Source: Lachnoclostridium sp. UBA2905
Lineage (GTDB): Bacteria > Bacillota > Clostridia > Lachnospirales > Lachnospiraceae
Assembly: GCA_002349525.1 (NCBI GenBank)
Contig: DEDL01000008.1
Span: 91,247 to 155,246, forward strand
DNA length: 64,000 nt
Direction: 5' to 3'
Shown here: positions 24,939-34,390 of the stretch, piece by piece
Position numbering within the stretch: position 1 is the stretch's first letter
Layout of the letters: every line of letters begins with the position of its first letter
Program-made: the position numbers and the translations under genes
The notes under the pieces: model-generated
Database searches by the model: none
The model's input: only the letters and a program-made list of their open reading frames with translations
What the model was told of the DNA's origin: nothing

Positions 24939-25628
24939 ATGAAGCATAATATTGATGACAAAATATGCTATCTGGTGGGTGCCGGCGATAATTTCAAAAA
25001 ATTTGCGCCGGCAAAGCGTGATGGCGACTATATCATAGCAGTTGACGGAGGCTTGGACTTCCTTTTGGATAATGATGTCACTCCTGATATGATAATAGGT
25101 GATTTTGATTCAACCGGTTTAAGAGAAAAATATAAAAATGAGATTACTTTGGCAGACAAATCAGAAAGCACCAGTCTTTCAGGGCCTGAATTCAAAGTAT
25201 ATCCTGCCGAAAAAGATTATGCTGATATGTTTCTTGCTGCCGAAGAAGGCTTCAAAAAAGGCTACACAAAATTTGTCATTCTTGGCGGTACCGGAAAACG
25301 CTTTGCCCACACCATGGCCAATATCCAGCTTTTAGCCCATATTGCCAAAAAAGGTGGAATAGGCTATCTCCTTGATGATACATACGTATCATTCGTTATA
25401 TGTGATAATGTCTACGAAATGAGCCCTCGCAACTCCGGTTATATATCAATATTCAGTCTCTCTGACACATCAGAGTCTGTCACAATAAAGGGATTAAAAT
25501 ATGAAATAGAAAATACTAAGATAAGTAATCTTACACCATTTGGTTTAAGTAACGAGTATATAGGTCAGGCAGCAGTCATATCTGGCTCAAACGCTTCTCT
25601 TCTCATAATCACAAGCCATGAGCAATAG
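24939..25628 (+). CDS. thiN: Thiamine pyrophosphokinase
   Basis: A 229-residue enzyme that converts thiamine to thiamine diphosphate with ATP. AVDGGLDFLLDNDVTPDMII, GDFDS and the PAEKDYADM segment are typical of the catalytic domain. GGTGKRFAHTMANIQLL follows, and a beta-rich C-terminal thiamine-binding domain is present. It is probably co-transcribed with mrp. No TPP riboswitch is present upstream. Bacillus thiN usually sits by rpe and rsgA; here it does not. Confidence 0.9.
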   Translation: MKHNIDDKICYLVGAGDNFKKFAPAKRDGDYIIAVDGGLDFLLDNDVTPDMIIGDFDSTGLREKYKNEITLADKSESTSLSGPEFKVYPAEKDYADMFLAAEEGFKKGYTKFVILGGTGKRFAHTMANIQLLAHIAKKGGIGYLLDDTYVSFVICDNVYEMSPRNSGYISIFSLSDTSESVTIKGLKYEIENTKISNLTPFGLSNEYIGQAAVISGSNASLLIITSHEQ

Positions 25629-25661
25629 AAAGCTGCCGTGATATGCTACAGAATACCGTAA

Positions 25662-25785
25662 GGTCCTATATTTTATTAAAGCTCTGCATTTAGTTAACAT
25701 TCAACATTTTATTAAAGTTCAACATTTTATTAAAGTTCTATATTTCATTAAAGCTCTATATTTCATTAAAGCTCTGCATTTTATT
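25662..25785. repeat. 18-bp tandem repeat between convergent thiN and the TPR gene
   Basis: About six degenerate copies of a TTCAACATTTTATTAAAG-like unit, with variants CTCTATATTTCATTAAAG, fill most of the spacer. No clear intrinsic terminator is visible, so the repeat itself may separate the convergent transcripts. Confidence 0.8.
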
Positions 25786-25792
25786 TGGCAAA

Positions 25793-26617
25793 TTAACGAA
25801 TGCCCTTGTACTGTTCCTTAATAATCTCCAGACGCTTTCCAGCCTTCTTATGGATCTCATTTTTGTCACCATATTTCAGTTCTTTGACCATGTCCATATA
25901 ATTTTTAGACTGGGCCGCATCCACAAATGCCCTTGAGACATCATTTACAAGTTCACTCATGTCTTCCTCCGATATCCCGTACTTTTCTGCTTCTTCCCTG
26001 AAGGTATCATTTTCCCCATCAAGAAGTAAACCATACAAATAATGCTTTATTGACTCCGGATTATTGTTACGGCTGTAAGCCTCCTTAAAGCCACTTAATG
26101 CCTCAGCAAATGAGCCCATATAAAAACAGGCCATGGAGCGATTATGCAAAATGTTGCCATATTGCAGAGGATTAAGGTTAACCACATAACCACCAGTCAG
26201 GATTCTGTCGTATTCCTTTCTGGCAGCAGAATATTTTCCGAATTTAAGATAATTGTCAGCCTTGAGCTTGAGCTTGCCATGATATGGCAGATTCTCAATT
26301 TCTGATATTATGGTAAGCAGTGCCTTTATGTCCTGTTCCGTATAATAATCACAGGAGCACATTATGCTTATAATTCTGTCCTTAATAGTTCCCCGATTTT
26401 CATCAAGAATTTCTAATTTGGAAGCAATAACCTCCATACCAAGTTCATTCCTGAACCAGTCTGTGAGCTTTTTACCAAAGCACTCCTCTGTCATCTCAAA
26501 GATATTATGATATATATAGTAGCAAAGCTCCTCCACAGTATATATCTGTGTGTCGGAAACAGGGAATATATAAGGATTCTCTGCCCTTCTTGATGTACAT
26601 AATATCATTCTGCCCAA
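25793..26617 (-). CDS. TPR-containing protein in the Hsp70-like/DUF5717-like gene set
   Basis: The start is a TTG at 26617, 7 nt after GGAAGGTG; the ATG three codons later is too far from that site. The 274-residue product is soluble. Its N-terminal third carries a conserved-looking YTVEELCYYIYHNIFEM segment. Its centre (about 110-200) contains two or three TPR-like helical pairs (LKADNYLKFGKYSAARKEYD, NRSMACFYMGSFAEALSGF), and a basic helix ends it. TPR proteins commonly act as co-chaperones or scaffolds for Hsp70 ATPases, and the gene directly upstream encodes one such ATPase. I do not recognise a named family. Confidence 0.8.
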   Translation of the reverse strand: MGRMILCTSRRAENPYIFPVSDTQIYTVEELCYYIYHNIFEMTEECFGKKLTDWFRNELGMEVIASKLEILDENRGTIKDRIISIMCSCDYYTEQDIKALLTIISEIENLPYHGKLKLKADNYLKFGKYSAARKEYDRILTGGYVVNLNPLQYGNILHNRSMACFYMGSFAEALSGFKEAYSRNNNPESIKHYLYGLLLDGENDTFREEAEKYGISEEDMSELVNDVSRAFVDAAQSKNYMDMVKELKYGDKNEIHKKAGKRLEIIKEQYKGIR

Positions 26618-26638
26618 ACATCTGCACCTTCCTTCTGA

Positions 26639-27733
26639 CTATATGTTGATAATCTTTTCATATATCCTTCTTGATGAAGGACAAAGCCTTCCAAAGCCCT
26701 CATCACTTATAGTTATAATACACTTGTGAACACCCTGAAAACGAACCCTGACACGAAGTCTTGTCATCTTTGCAAGCCGCTTTTTTCCAACAAAATCAAC
26801 TGGGATTATATGTGTACTCTTTTCCCTGGTTACAACATTGGTAACATTTATCTGCAGCTCGTTCTCCATATCAGGAATAATCCTTATGCTGTTATCAACC
26901 TCATCCCAGGGTGTGCCGGCCTTTGCAATTATAAGCTCAGAATCCGAAGCATTATAATAAACCTTTGTTGATATATAGGCCTGTATCATATTATCATCAA
27001 TAAATACCACCTCAGGCATCTTACCGACATGGCTGTTTTTCGCCGCCGCAAAGCATGCCCCCTTAACATACAGATTACCGCCCTTAAACACACGTCTTCC
27101 TCTGCACATCTTCTTCATGGTCTCATCTGCCCAATCACTTTCAAATCCCTTTCCTGTCATATAAAGACTGGAAAGAATCTGCTTGTGGGTTGCATTCTGC
27201 GCCACATTTTCAAAAATATAGGGAAGCTCCTCATCATTTTTAAATGCTTCCTGGTCATACTTAAGAGTGTCACTGTAATCCTTCTCCACAACACCCACCA
27301 CGTAAGGCTCCCGGCGTCTGTCGATTACAAGCTGATAATACTTAAGTCCTTCCATATCATAATCAAATAAGCCCACATCATTCTGGCAGCACTCCTTAGG
27401 CCCGTTCATGACGTAGTACATATACGCCTGTTTGTAAGTAATAACCTGTATAAGCTCCTTTTTATAGCCAGCATTTGCAAAATAAGCCGCCAGCTCTTCG
27501 GCTTCTTCCTTAACATAGGTTTTCTTAGTAATCACAATACAGGTTTCAGATTTATTCTTGTCAGGAAATTTGCTCTGCATAATTTCCATGCAGTGTTTAA
27601 TGGTAGTCTCTGCAGATTCTGTGGAAATATTTTCTTCAATGCATAATCCATCGGCAGCTTCCTTATCATAATATGCTATCTGGGTATTCTCTTTTCCGTA
27701 ATCTATGCCAATTATCAGCATTTCATTATCCAC
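26639..27733 (-). CDS. Hsp70/actin-like ATPase of unknown role (resembles DUF5716)
   Basis: The start is chosen as GTG at 27733 because AAAGGAGGG lies 7 nt upstream; the longer frame has no such site. The 364-residue product begins with IIGIDYGKENTQIAYY, a phosphate-1 loop of the Hsp70/actin fold. Residues 120-130 (VGLFDYDMEGL) fit a degenerate phosphate-2 loop, and LYMTGKGF (190-197) fits the adenosine motif. Residues about 240-364 form a beta-rich C-terminal domain. It is far shorter than DnaK and lacks a recognisable substrate lid. From memory it resembles the Lachnospiraceae family DUF5716. It lies between the TPR gene and the large DUF5717-like gene. Confidence 0.78.
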   Translation of the reverse strand: MDNEMLIIGIDYGKENTQIAYYDKEAADGLCIEENISTESAETTIKHCMEIMQSKFPDKNKSETCIVITKKTYVKEEAEELAAYFANAGYKKELIQVITYKQAYMYYVMNGPKECCQNDVGLFDYDMEGLKYYQLVIDRRREPYVVGVVEKDYSDTLKYDQEAFKNDEELPYIFENVAQNATHKQILSSLYMTGKGFESDWADETMKKMCRGRRVFKGGNLYVKGACFAAAKNSHVGKMPEVVFIDDNMIQAYISTKVYYNASDSELIIAKAGTPWDEVDNSIRIIPDMENELQINVTNVVTREKSTHIIPVDFVGKKRLAKMTRLRVRVRFQGVHKCIITISDEGFGRLCPSSRRIYEKIINI

Positions 27734-27801
27734 AATTTTCCCTCCTTTTTCATCAAAAACTACATTCAATATTTTTTCAAAATAACACAACTCTTTTAAG
27801 T

Positions 27802-27880
27802 CTCACAATTGTCCTGCAAAGCCTCACAATTGTCCTACAAAGCCTCACAATAGTCAATAGCCCTTCAAAGGCCTCACAAT
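27802..27880. repeat. 21-bp tandem repeat including the stop codon of the DUF5717-like gene
   Basis: CTCACAAT recurs at 27802, 27823, 27844 and 27873, the first spacings being 21 nt. The last copy contains the TGA stop of the upstream gene (27874-27876). The spacer therefore appears to have grown by duplication of the gene's 3' end. Confidence 0.8.
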
Positions 27881-30800
27881 ATCTTAAATAAACTGTGTGA
27901 CGCCTCATCAAGCTTCACATATGTTTCAAGACATTCCGTGAGTTTTTCATCATCACCGTTATTGTAATGTCTTATCATTGTATTAATCATATCAAATCTT
28001 GTAATATCTCTGCCGCTTATTCCCTCATACGAGATTGTTCCGGAGCCAAGCAAATTCTTTTTGCCATTCTTGTTGGTAAAGAATTCGTATATAACCTTCT
28101 CATTTTCAAAAATAACCAACTCATATATATACACGCCATAATAGCTTTCCTTCATAGGCGCGATTTTGATGCTTCCGCCGGCATATTTGTAGCGGATATT
28201 TATATCCCTGCCGGAAGGCCATACGCACATAATGATCTGTCTGCCATCCAACTCCCCAGGCAGTCTGAAATATTTGGCAAATCTCAGGAAGAATGGGAAA
28301 ATGATTCCCTTCTTAACAAACTGGTTCACCTTAATATCGCAAAATTCCTTTTCATCATCCGTAATATTATCTGCAAAGCTTAGTCTCTTAATAACTGCCA
28401 GGGTACATATAATATTATATTCCTTAAGAATATTATTCTCTATCCAGTTCCAGGCAGTTTCTGACAACTCCTTGTCAACCGTAACATATCTATAGGCAAG
28501 ATAAGATATAAAGCCTTTCTTCAGGACCTTATCAGTACCATGCTTAAGATAATAATCAAGCACATCCTCTGTACCTTCTATATCTTCTTCGGCAAATAAG
28601 ACCTGGGCTAAGAGCTTCTCAGATATCTCATCACATTTTATATCAAATGCCTGTGCTGTCTTCCATATTGAATACATGTTTTTTGACGGACCCATGTAAT
28701 ATTTTGCCAGATAGCGTATTATCTTATCTGTGTAGCTGCCCTTTTCAAATACATAGGCTGCCGCCTTGAGAAGCTTATCATTGTCCTCTAACTCCTCCGG
28801 CGCATTAATCATTTCTTCACATATTCTTGCAAGATGCCTGGAATCATCCTCTTCTAATTCATCAAAATCAGTAGAAGCAAGGGCATCATCATACATGCCT
28901 CTAAGCACAAGGAGTTCATTTCTTTTTCTCTTTGTACGCTTGTTCAATCTTCTCTCTCCAAGCGCACTAAGCAGTTCATCAAGATATTCACCCTCTGCAT
29001 GCTCATAATAATACTCTAAAAGGGTCAGATAATTCTTCTGCTCATATGAAAATCTAAGATGCAGCTCCTTCCACGCCTTCCTTCTGATGGCAACAGAGCG
29101 CTCCGAATCGTTGTATTCCTTCTCGCACTTACAGTACATATAGGCAAGGAGCTTGTCATTATCCGGGGCAATCTCATAACATTTTGCTGCAAATGAGTCC
29201 ATATGAAGCATTTTCCTTGTGGTATAATAACCCGGATGTGTGAGTCTGTTATCATTTTCATCAACAATAACAATCTTATAATCATCTGAAACCACATCCA
29301 CATATGCCACACCATCTTCAAATGGCACATACACCTCATCTTCAAATTCCCTACAGGTTACTATCACGCCTTTAACACTGTCAATAAGACACTGTACCTT
29401 TATCTTGAACATTACTTCCGGCAAATAAACTGCAATTGTTTCGTCAACTGTAGAAAGACGAATACTGTCCTCATATATAATGGCAAGAGAATCATTTAAC
29501 TCGCCCTTCTCAAGCTGTTTTCTGGCAAAATTGGATATCATAACTCCATAAGCCCTGTAAATGGATGGATTCCTTGTTTTATCCTTAATAACTGAGGCAA
29601 ATAAAATCTCTTTTTCCCTTTTTGGCAGGCGGTTTCCGTACATAAAATATCTTGTGACCTGCTCTGGAATAGTCTTGTCATACGTGCTGTTTAATGAACA
29701 CATATAGCTTTCATATATATTCGTTATCTTAAACTGTTTTTCAATTCCAAGCTCAAACCACCTGGTGTACCTGCTATCACATTTTCCAAGTCTGACAAGC
29801 ATCATGCATATGGTTGCAAGAATGTCATCATTTTTATATGTATCATACAGCCTTGAAAGACTCTTATATACTGTAAGATTAAATGTTTTTGTTCTACTGA
29901 CGTGGAATGCAAATGCATCACCCATTTCCTCGTCTACAATATCATTCTTAATTCCCCAGGCTAAAGGATATATCATGGAATCATCCCACTCATGGATAAA
30001 TTCCGGATTTTTCTTGATAACCCGGCAAAGGAGCAGATACAGAACCGGACTTGTGCTGCCTGCTTTAATGTGTCTGAGGACTTCATCAAATAAGACCTTA
30101 TCCTCCTGATAGGCCGGATCCATAAAGAGTAACAGCCACAAAAGCAGGACATGCCGGCATCTCCTGTTATACATATCACGCACCTTGTCAACAAGCAAAG
30201 CTCTGCTCTCTTCACCATCACTATTCATGGCAAGGTACTTAACATATAGAATAGCCACGTAAAAAATATAATCCCTGTCACTGCGTTTTACATTATTCTC
30301 ATATAAGGTAAGGTCATTGATAAGTCCCTTTACGGAATCAGTTTTTCCACGCATAATTGCTACGTAAACCTGACATATGGTAACAATATCATCTGAAAGC
30401 TTCCTTTTATATTTCAAAAGAAGCCTGTCAATCTCATCCGTATAATCCTTCTCCCCAATTTTACCCTTCTTAAGTTCAAGGAAAAGTCTTAATATTTTTC
30501 CTAAAAATCTGCTTCTGTCTTCTTTTCTTATCTCGCCCTCATCATGCTTAAAGGCGCTTATTTTTATCTTAAAATGCTGATTGCTGGTTTTAACATTAAT
30601 ATAGCCTGTATTAAGGCCCCTTTTCATATTGGCAGCATCTATAATATACCTGACAACCATAGACCCCTTGTTAAGGCTGTCTCCATCACATTCAATCACA
30701 TTGTGCTCTATTCTTATAAATGGTGCATCTGTCTGCACATGAATTTTCGTAAGACCCCATGTGTTGGCATCAATATGTACCTCATCTTCAAATGGGCTGT

Positions 30801-31419
30801 AACAGTCCTTATATTCAATATTATTCCTGTCTACAGCTAACATAACCCTGGTCTTTTTGTGGATTGCCACAAGAAATTCTTCAACACTGGCAGGAATATC
30901 CGGTCCTTTTTTCAATGTTTTATACAGCATCTGCTTTTCGATATCCCTATAGAGGAATACCTTTTCAAATGAATCCGACATGAATATATCGCATGCCTCA
31001 TCCTTATTTTTACTTGCAAACTCTGCAAAGCCAGCCAGATCGCTTATCTTAATACCGGCCTTTGTTGTAACACATGGAATTGTTACAACCGCCTCCACCG
31101 GCACTGTAACAGCACCAAGATTAGTAATGATGTCTATATGACCTGTTACAGTTTCCCCTGCAGTAAGCTCCTTAGCCGAAAATGTATAGTTAACCTTTGC
31201 CTCTTTTCCGGCAAACTGATCGTTCATTACAGATAAATAAGGGCACGAAATATAGAGAAGTCCCTTTAACATCAGATTATCTTCGCTTCCAATGTAAATG
31301 CTTCCCTGATATGTTTTTCCTTCTTCGACTTCAAATGATATCTGCTTTTCAGACAGAGCAATTACTGCTCCTGCCTCTGAAAAATCTCCTCTTGCAAATC
31401 GCAGAATCTTGTCCTTCAT
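27874..31419 (-). CDS. Large multi-domain protein of unknown function (resembles DUF5717)
   Basis: A very large cytoplasmic-looking protein of 1181 residues from the ATG at 31419; an in-frame GTG two codons upstream is the alternative start. No signal peptide or membrane helix is visible. The first about 120 residues are beta-rich and Ig-like (GKTYQGSIYIGSEDN, ELTAGETVTGHIDIITNLG), and a second such module lies near 210-300. A long alpha-helical solenoid spans about 310-1060. A C-terminal beta domain contains YYGVYIYELVIFENEKVIYEF. From memory this is the DUF5717 architecture found in Lachnospiraceae. It is first in the set with the Hsp70-like and TPR genes, suggesting a shared complex. No catalytic motif is seen. 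Confidence 0.8.
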   Translation of the reverse strand: MKDKILRFARGDFSEAGAVIALSEKQISFEVEEGKTYQGSIYIGSEDNLMLKGLLYISCPYLSVMNDQFAGKEAKVNYTFSAKELTAGETVTGHIDIITNLGAVTVPVEAVVTIPCVTTKAGIKISDLAGFAEFASKNKDEACDIFMSDSFEKVFLYRDIEKQMLYKTLKKGPDIPASVEEFLVAIHKKTRVMLAVDRNNIEYKDCYSPFEDEVHIDANTWGLTKIHVQTDAPFIRIEHNVIECDGDSLNKGSMVVRYIIDAANMKRGLNTGYINVKTSNQHFKIKISAFKHDEGEIRKEDRSRFLGKILRLFLELKKGKIGEKDYTDEIDRLLLKYKRKLSDDIVTICQVYVAIMRGKTDSVKGLINDLTLYENNVKRSDRDYIFYVAILYVKYLAMNSDGEESRALLVDKVRDMYNRRCRHVLLLWLLLFMDPAYQEDKVLFDEVLRHIKAGSTSPVLYLLLCRVIKKNPEFIHEWDDSMIYPLAWGIKNDIVDEEMGDAFAFHVSRTKTFNLTVYKSLSRLYDTYKNDDILATICMMLVRLGKCDSRYTRWFELGIEKQFKITNIYESYMCSLNSTYDKTIPEQVTRYFMYGNRLPKREKEILFASVIKDKTRNPSIYRAYGVMISNFARKQLEKGELNDSLAIIYEDSIRLSTVDETIAVYLPEVMFKIKVQCLIDSVKGVIVTCREFEDEVYVPFEDGVAYVDVVSDDYKIVIVDENDNRLTHPGYYTTRKMLHMDSFAAKCYEIAPDNDKLLAYMYCKCEKEYNDSERSVAIRRKAWKELHLRFSYEQKNYLTLLEYYYEHAEGEYLDELLSALGERRLNKRTKRKRNELLVLRGMYDDALASTDFDELEEDDSRHLARICEEMINAPEELEDNDKLLKAAAYVFEKGSYTDKIIRYLAKYYMGPSKNMYSIWKTAQAFDIKCDEISEKLLAQVLFAEEDIEGTEDVLDYYLKHGTDKVLKKGFISYLAYRYVTVDKELSETAWNWIENNILKEYNIICTLAVIKRLSFADNITDDEKEFCDIKVNQFVKKGIIFPFFLRFAKYFRLPGELDGRQIIMCVWPSGRDINIRYKYAGGSIKIAPMKESYYGVYIYELVIFENEKVIYEFFTNKNGKKNLLGSGTISYEGISGRDITRFDMINTMIRHYNNGDDEKLTECLETYVKLDEASHSLFKIL

Positions 31420-31460
31420 AAGCACACCTGCCCATTATTAGTTTCAGTTAAATTCATGTA

Positions 31461-31622
31461 CATCCTGTCATGTCTGTAATAGTGTAATTCCATTTAAATT
31501 CAGATGCATCCTGTCATGTCTGTAATAGTGTAATTCCATTTAAATTCAGATGCATCCTGTCATGTCTGTAACAGTGTAATTTCATTTAAATTCAGATGCA
31601 TCCTGTCATGTCTGTAATAGTG
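31461..31622. repeat. 46-bp tandem repeat upstream of the DUF5717-like gene
   Basis: CATCCTGTCATGTCTGTAA starts at 31461, 31507, 31553 and 31599, an exact 46-nt period with very few changes (one C for T in the third copy). The fourth copy is partial. It lies between the AlgJ-like stop and the DUF5717-like start, in the likely promoter region. There are no unique spacers, so it is not CRISPR. Confidence 0.92.
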
Positions 31623-31669
31623 ATATTATACTCTCCAGGGGTTGCAAATGCAAGAATATAAGGCCACAC

Positions 31670-32782
31670 CTAGGACTTAACAAACTTAACTGTTTTTAAT
31701 TTTTCCTTGGAAAAATAAGTGTTAATTGTTGCATACTCCACTGACTCAAACAGTACAATATCCGGTTTATATCTCTCCACAAAATATTCAAGATTAAAAA
31801 CATTTTCATAACTATGTACAAAAATGCTTTCAGAAAAGCTCTCTGTCATAAACTTCTCTCTTCCAAGAAAATAACTTCCTCTGAATATAAGAATGCGAGG
31901 AAGCTTCTTATGTTTTGGATTTACATAATGAGAGAAATCATTGTACATGGGATTGATGCGTACATCTGTATCCTGTGAACTAATATCTATTGCCTCCGGT
32001 TTATTGCGGGTAAGAGTTACTGTGGGCTCATTTATCTTAAAATATGAAAGTGGCAGATATTCATTTACACTTTCTACAGCTGTATAATCTTCCCGCTTAT
32101 TTTGTGGTATTGAAGGGTCATATTTTGCAAGCTCACTAAGGATATTGCTCATGCCCACATAGGCTCCGGTATCATTCCAGTGTCCCGCATCATATTTTAT
32201 GTTGAATACCTGTTGGCTTTTGGCTGCTTCCTCAAGCACAGGAACATTGTCCATATAATTGACCCCGTATTTGTCTAACATCACACGCAGATAACGCTGT
32301 CTAAAATATGTAAGATTAACTCCCGCCGGAAGATACTCACTATATATCTCTGTTTTATCAGGATTGATGCAGTATAGAAAATATATATCCCTTTTGTTGC
32401 AGTACTTCTGCATTCTTTTCGTAAATCTGGCAAATGCCTTAAGATAACCTGTATCCTGCTTTTCTGCCGGCATCTTAAAAAAAACGTATCCCTCTTTACC
32501 ATACTCATACTGGGGATGGATAAGCATATTAAATGCCTTGTCATTAACGTCAATATACTTCGTTAACATCCTGTCACGAAATCCTATATGCTGTGAAAGA
32601 TAAACCTCCGTATCATCAGAAAGAGAATTCACCTTTCCAACCTGATCCGCATTCATAAGTATTGTATTGTCGATTTCTGATACCTGATTGTCCTTCCTGT
32701 TAATAAATATAACAGGCACAATTAAAAATGCCAGAAAAAGCATTATCTTTATTACATTAACTACAGTTGTAGATTTTCTCAT
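31670..32782 (-). CDS. AlgJ/AlgX-like SGNH-type acetyltransfer protein
   Basis: A 370-residue membrane-anchored extracellular protein with one N-terminal helix (about 10-27). It has the AlgX/AlgJ fold features: Asp198, His201 and Trp202 in YDAGHWND, and a Ser303 in FRGSYFLG at the place of the catalytic Ser. The usual RDSF reads RGSY here, so the Asp next to Ser is missing. Such proteins transfer acetyl groups onto secreted polysaccharides supplied by an MBOAT partner, which is encoded 48 nt upstream. The target may be a wall polymer or an exopolysaccharide. The catalytic role is inferred. Confidence 0.85.
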   Translation of the reverse strand: MRKSTTVVNVIKIMLFLAFLIVPVIFINRKDNQVSEIDNTILMNADQVGKVNSLSDDTEVYLSQHIGFRDRMLTKYIDVNDKAFNMLIHPQYEYGKEGYVFFKMPAEKQDTGYLKAFARFTKRMQKYCNKRDIYFLYCINPDKTEIYSEYLPAGVNLTYFRQRYLRVMLDKYGVNYMDNVPVLEEAAKSQQVFNIKYDAGHWNDTGAYVGMSNILSELAKYDPSIPQNKREDYTAVESVNEYLPLSYFKINEPTVTLTRNKPEAIDISSQDTDVRINPMYNDFSHYVNPKHKKLPRILIFRGSYFLGREKFMTESFSESIFVHSYENVFNLEYFVERYKPDIVLFESVEYATINTYFSKEKLKTVKFVKS

Positions 32783-32830
32783 AATGTCACCTTAATTTAA
32801 AATCTGAACTTCATCATTTTACTTGTAAAC

Positions 32831-34285
32831 CTAAAATCTGAAATATATAAATGGATTATACGTTTCATTCACCACGCATATTATACTCAGGGCAAATAAA
32901 ATAAATATGACTGCCAGCTCACACAGGTCGTACACAATCGTCGATACTGCATTTTTATAGCACAGCTTCTTCATTTTGCCACAAATGAAGCTAAATGCAG
33001 GTGTTGCAAATATTACGCCTGCAACTATTGTCCATACTATTCTTCCATTTATATTATACTTGAATGTCTGATGCAGCATCCTGTGAAATGCCTGGTCTTT
33101 TCCCGCCAGTATTTCAAAATAACTAATTGCCTGTCCCATGTCGTCGGCTCTGAATACTACCCAGCCTGCCATGACTATTGCCATGGTAACAAACCATCTG
33201 ACTGATTTTGGAATAATCCTGTCAATTTTCGTTAGCATGATCATTTTCTCAAAAACAAGCAGGACACCATACCAAAGCCCCCACACTACAAAGTTCCAGG
33301 AAGCTCCATGCCATAAACCGGTCACAAAAAATACTATCAACAGATTAACACTCTGAAAGCCCTTTCTGTTACCACCTAAAGGTATGTACAGATAATCTCT
33401 GAACCAGGTGGACAGAGAAATGTGCCACCTTCTCCAAAATTCTGTTATAGAGATTGATATGTAGGGATAATTGAAGTTTTCAGGGAATGTAAAGCCAAAC
33501 ATTCTGCCAAGTCCAACGGCCATATCTGAATAACCCGAGAAATCATAATATATCTGAAGTGTATAGCATATTATTCCAAGCCAGGCTGTAGGTGTATCTA
33601 TTCCAGTGCTTATGGATGCGAATACATTATCTGTAGTCTCACCTAATGTATTGGCAATAAGGGTTTTCTTGGCAAGTCCTGTCACAAATTTTTCAATTCC
33701 CTCTGCAAAGCCCTTAATACTTGTGCGACGGTCTTTGATCTGTTGTGAAACCTCATTATATTTTACAATAGGTCCCGCCACCAGCTGAGGAAATGATGCT
33801 ATATAAAGGGCCGTTTCAAACGGATTATAGCAGCATTTGCAGGTCCCTCTGTATATATCCACCAGATAGGATATACCCTGAAATGTAAAAAATGATATTC
33901 CCACCGGAAGAAGCACATCTGTAAGTGGAATTGTGTTAACCATATAACCTTCCGGAGTGTTCATCTCATTTATATCATTTATAATACTGATTACAAAATC
34001 CGTATACTTATATACCCCAAGCAATGCTATATCAAGTGTCAGACCTGCAGTAAGGGTGCCAAGCCTTAGCAGTCTTTTATTGCTTTTCCATATTATTATT
34101 CCAAACAGGTAATTAACCAGTATCGATTCAATTAAAAGATAGAGGTACTGATTCTGATTCCACCAGTAAAAGAATAGACTTGCTGCAAGCAGCGTGTAAT
34201 TCTTAACAATCCTCGGCGAAATGTAATACAGTAAAAGAGTGAGGGGCAGAAATGCAAATATAAATGTTGACGATGAAAATACCAT
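32831..34285 (-). CDS. MBOAT-family O-acyltransferase (AlgI/DltB-like)
   Basis: A 484-residue polytopic membrane protein. The N-terminus MVFSSSTFIFAFLPLTLLLYY is typical of AlgI-type proteins, the core has ITEFWRRWHISLSTWFRDY, and VTGLWHGASWNF holds the invariant MBOAT His. It passes acetyl groups from a cytoplasmic donor across the membrane to the AlgJ-like partner encoded next. The pair acts on a secreted glycan or wall polymer. It is not the dlt operon, since dltA, dltC and dltD are absent. The ATG has a GGGGG-rich ribosome-binding region. Confidence 0.93.
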   Translation of the reverse strand: MVFSSSTFIFAFLPLTLLLYYISPRIVKNYTLLAASLFFYWWNQNQYLYLLIESILVNYLFGIIIWKSNKRLLRLGTLTAGLTLDIALLGVYKYTDFVISIINDINEMNTPEGYMVNTIPLTDVLLPVGISFFTFQGISYLVDIYRGTCKCCYNPFETALYIASFPQLVAGPIVKYNEVSQQIKDRRTSIKGFAEGIEKFVTGLAKKTLIANTLGETTDNVFASISTGIDTPTAWLGIICYTLQIYYDFSGYSDMAVGLGRMFGFTFPENFNYPYISISITEFWRRWHISLSTWFRDYLYIPLGGNRKGFQSVNLLIVFFVTGLWHGASWNFVVWGLWYGVLLVFEKMIMLTKIDRIIPKSVRWFVTMAIVMAGWVVFRADDMGQAISYFEILAGKDQAFHRMLHQTFKYNINGRIVWTIVAGVIFATPAFSFICGKMKKLCYKNAVSTIVYDLCELAVIFILFALSIICVVNETYNPFIYFRF

Positions 34286-34390
34286 TATATACCCCCTTAA
34301 AGTTACTCCCCTTTATTATACCAAGTTGCTGACGCAATGGCTAGCCCCAGGTACAATTAGATTCCTGCTATTTTAAATCATTTTTAGGAC
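34286..34390. other. Spacer upstream of the MBOAT gene
   Basis: This short spacer precedes the MBOAT gene start and contains its ribosome-binding region. No clear promoter, RNA structure or coding potential was recognised; the Big2 remnant begins just beyond it. Confidence 0.4.

Noticed and set aside
24939..25628. TPP riboswitch in front of thiN
   Set aside because: Only 21 nt separate mrp and thiN, and no aptamer sequence is present upstream of mrp.
31461..31622. 46-bp direct repeats considered as a CRISPR array
   Set aside because: The copies are contiguous with no unique spacers, and no cas gene is present in the window.
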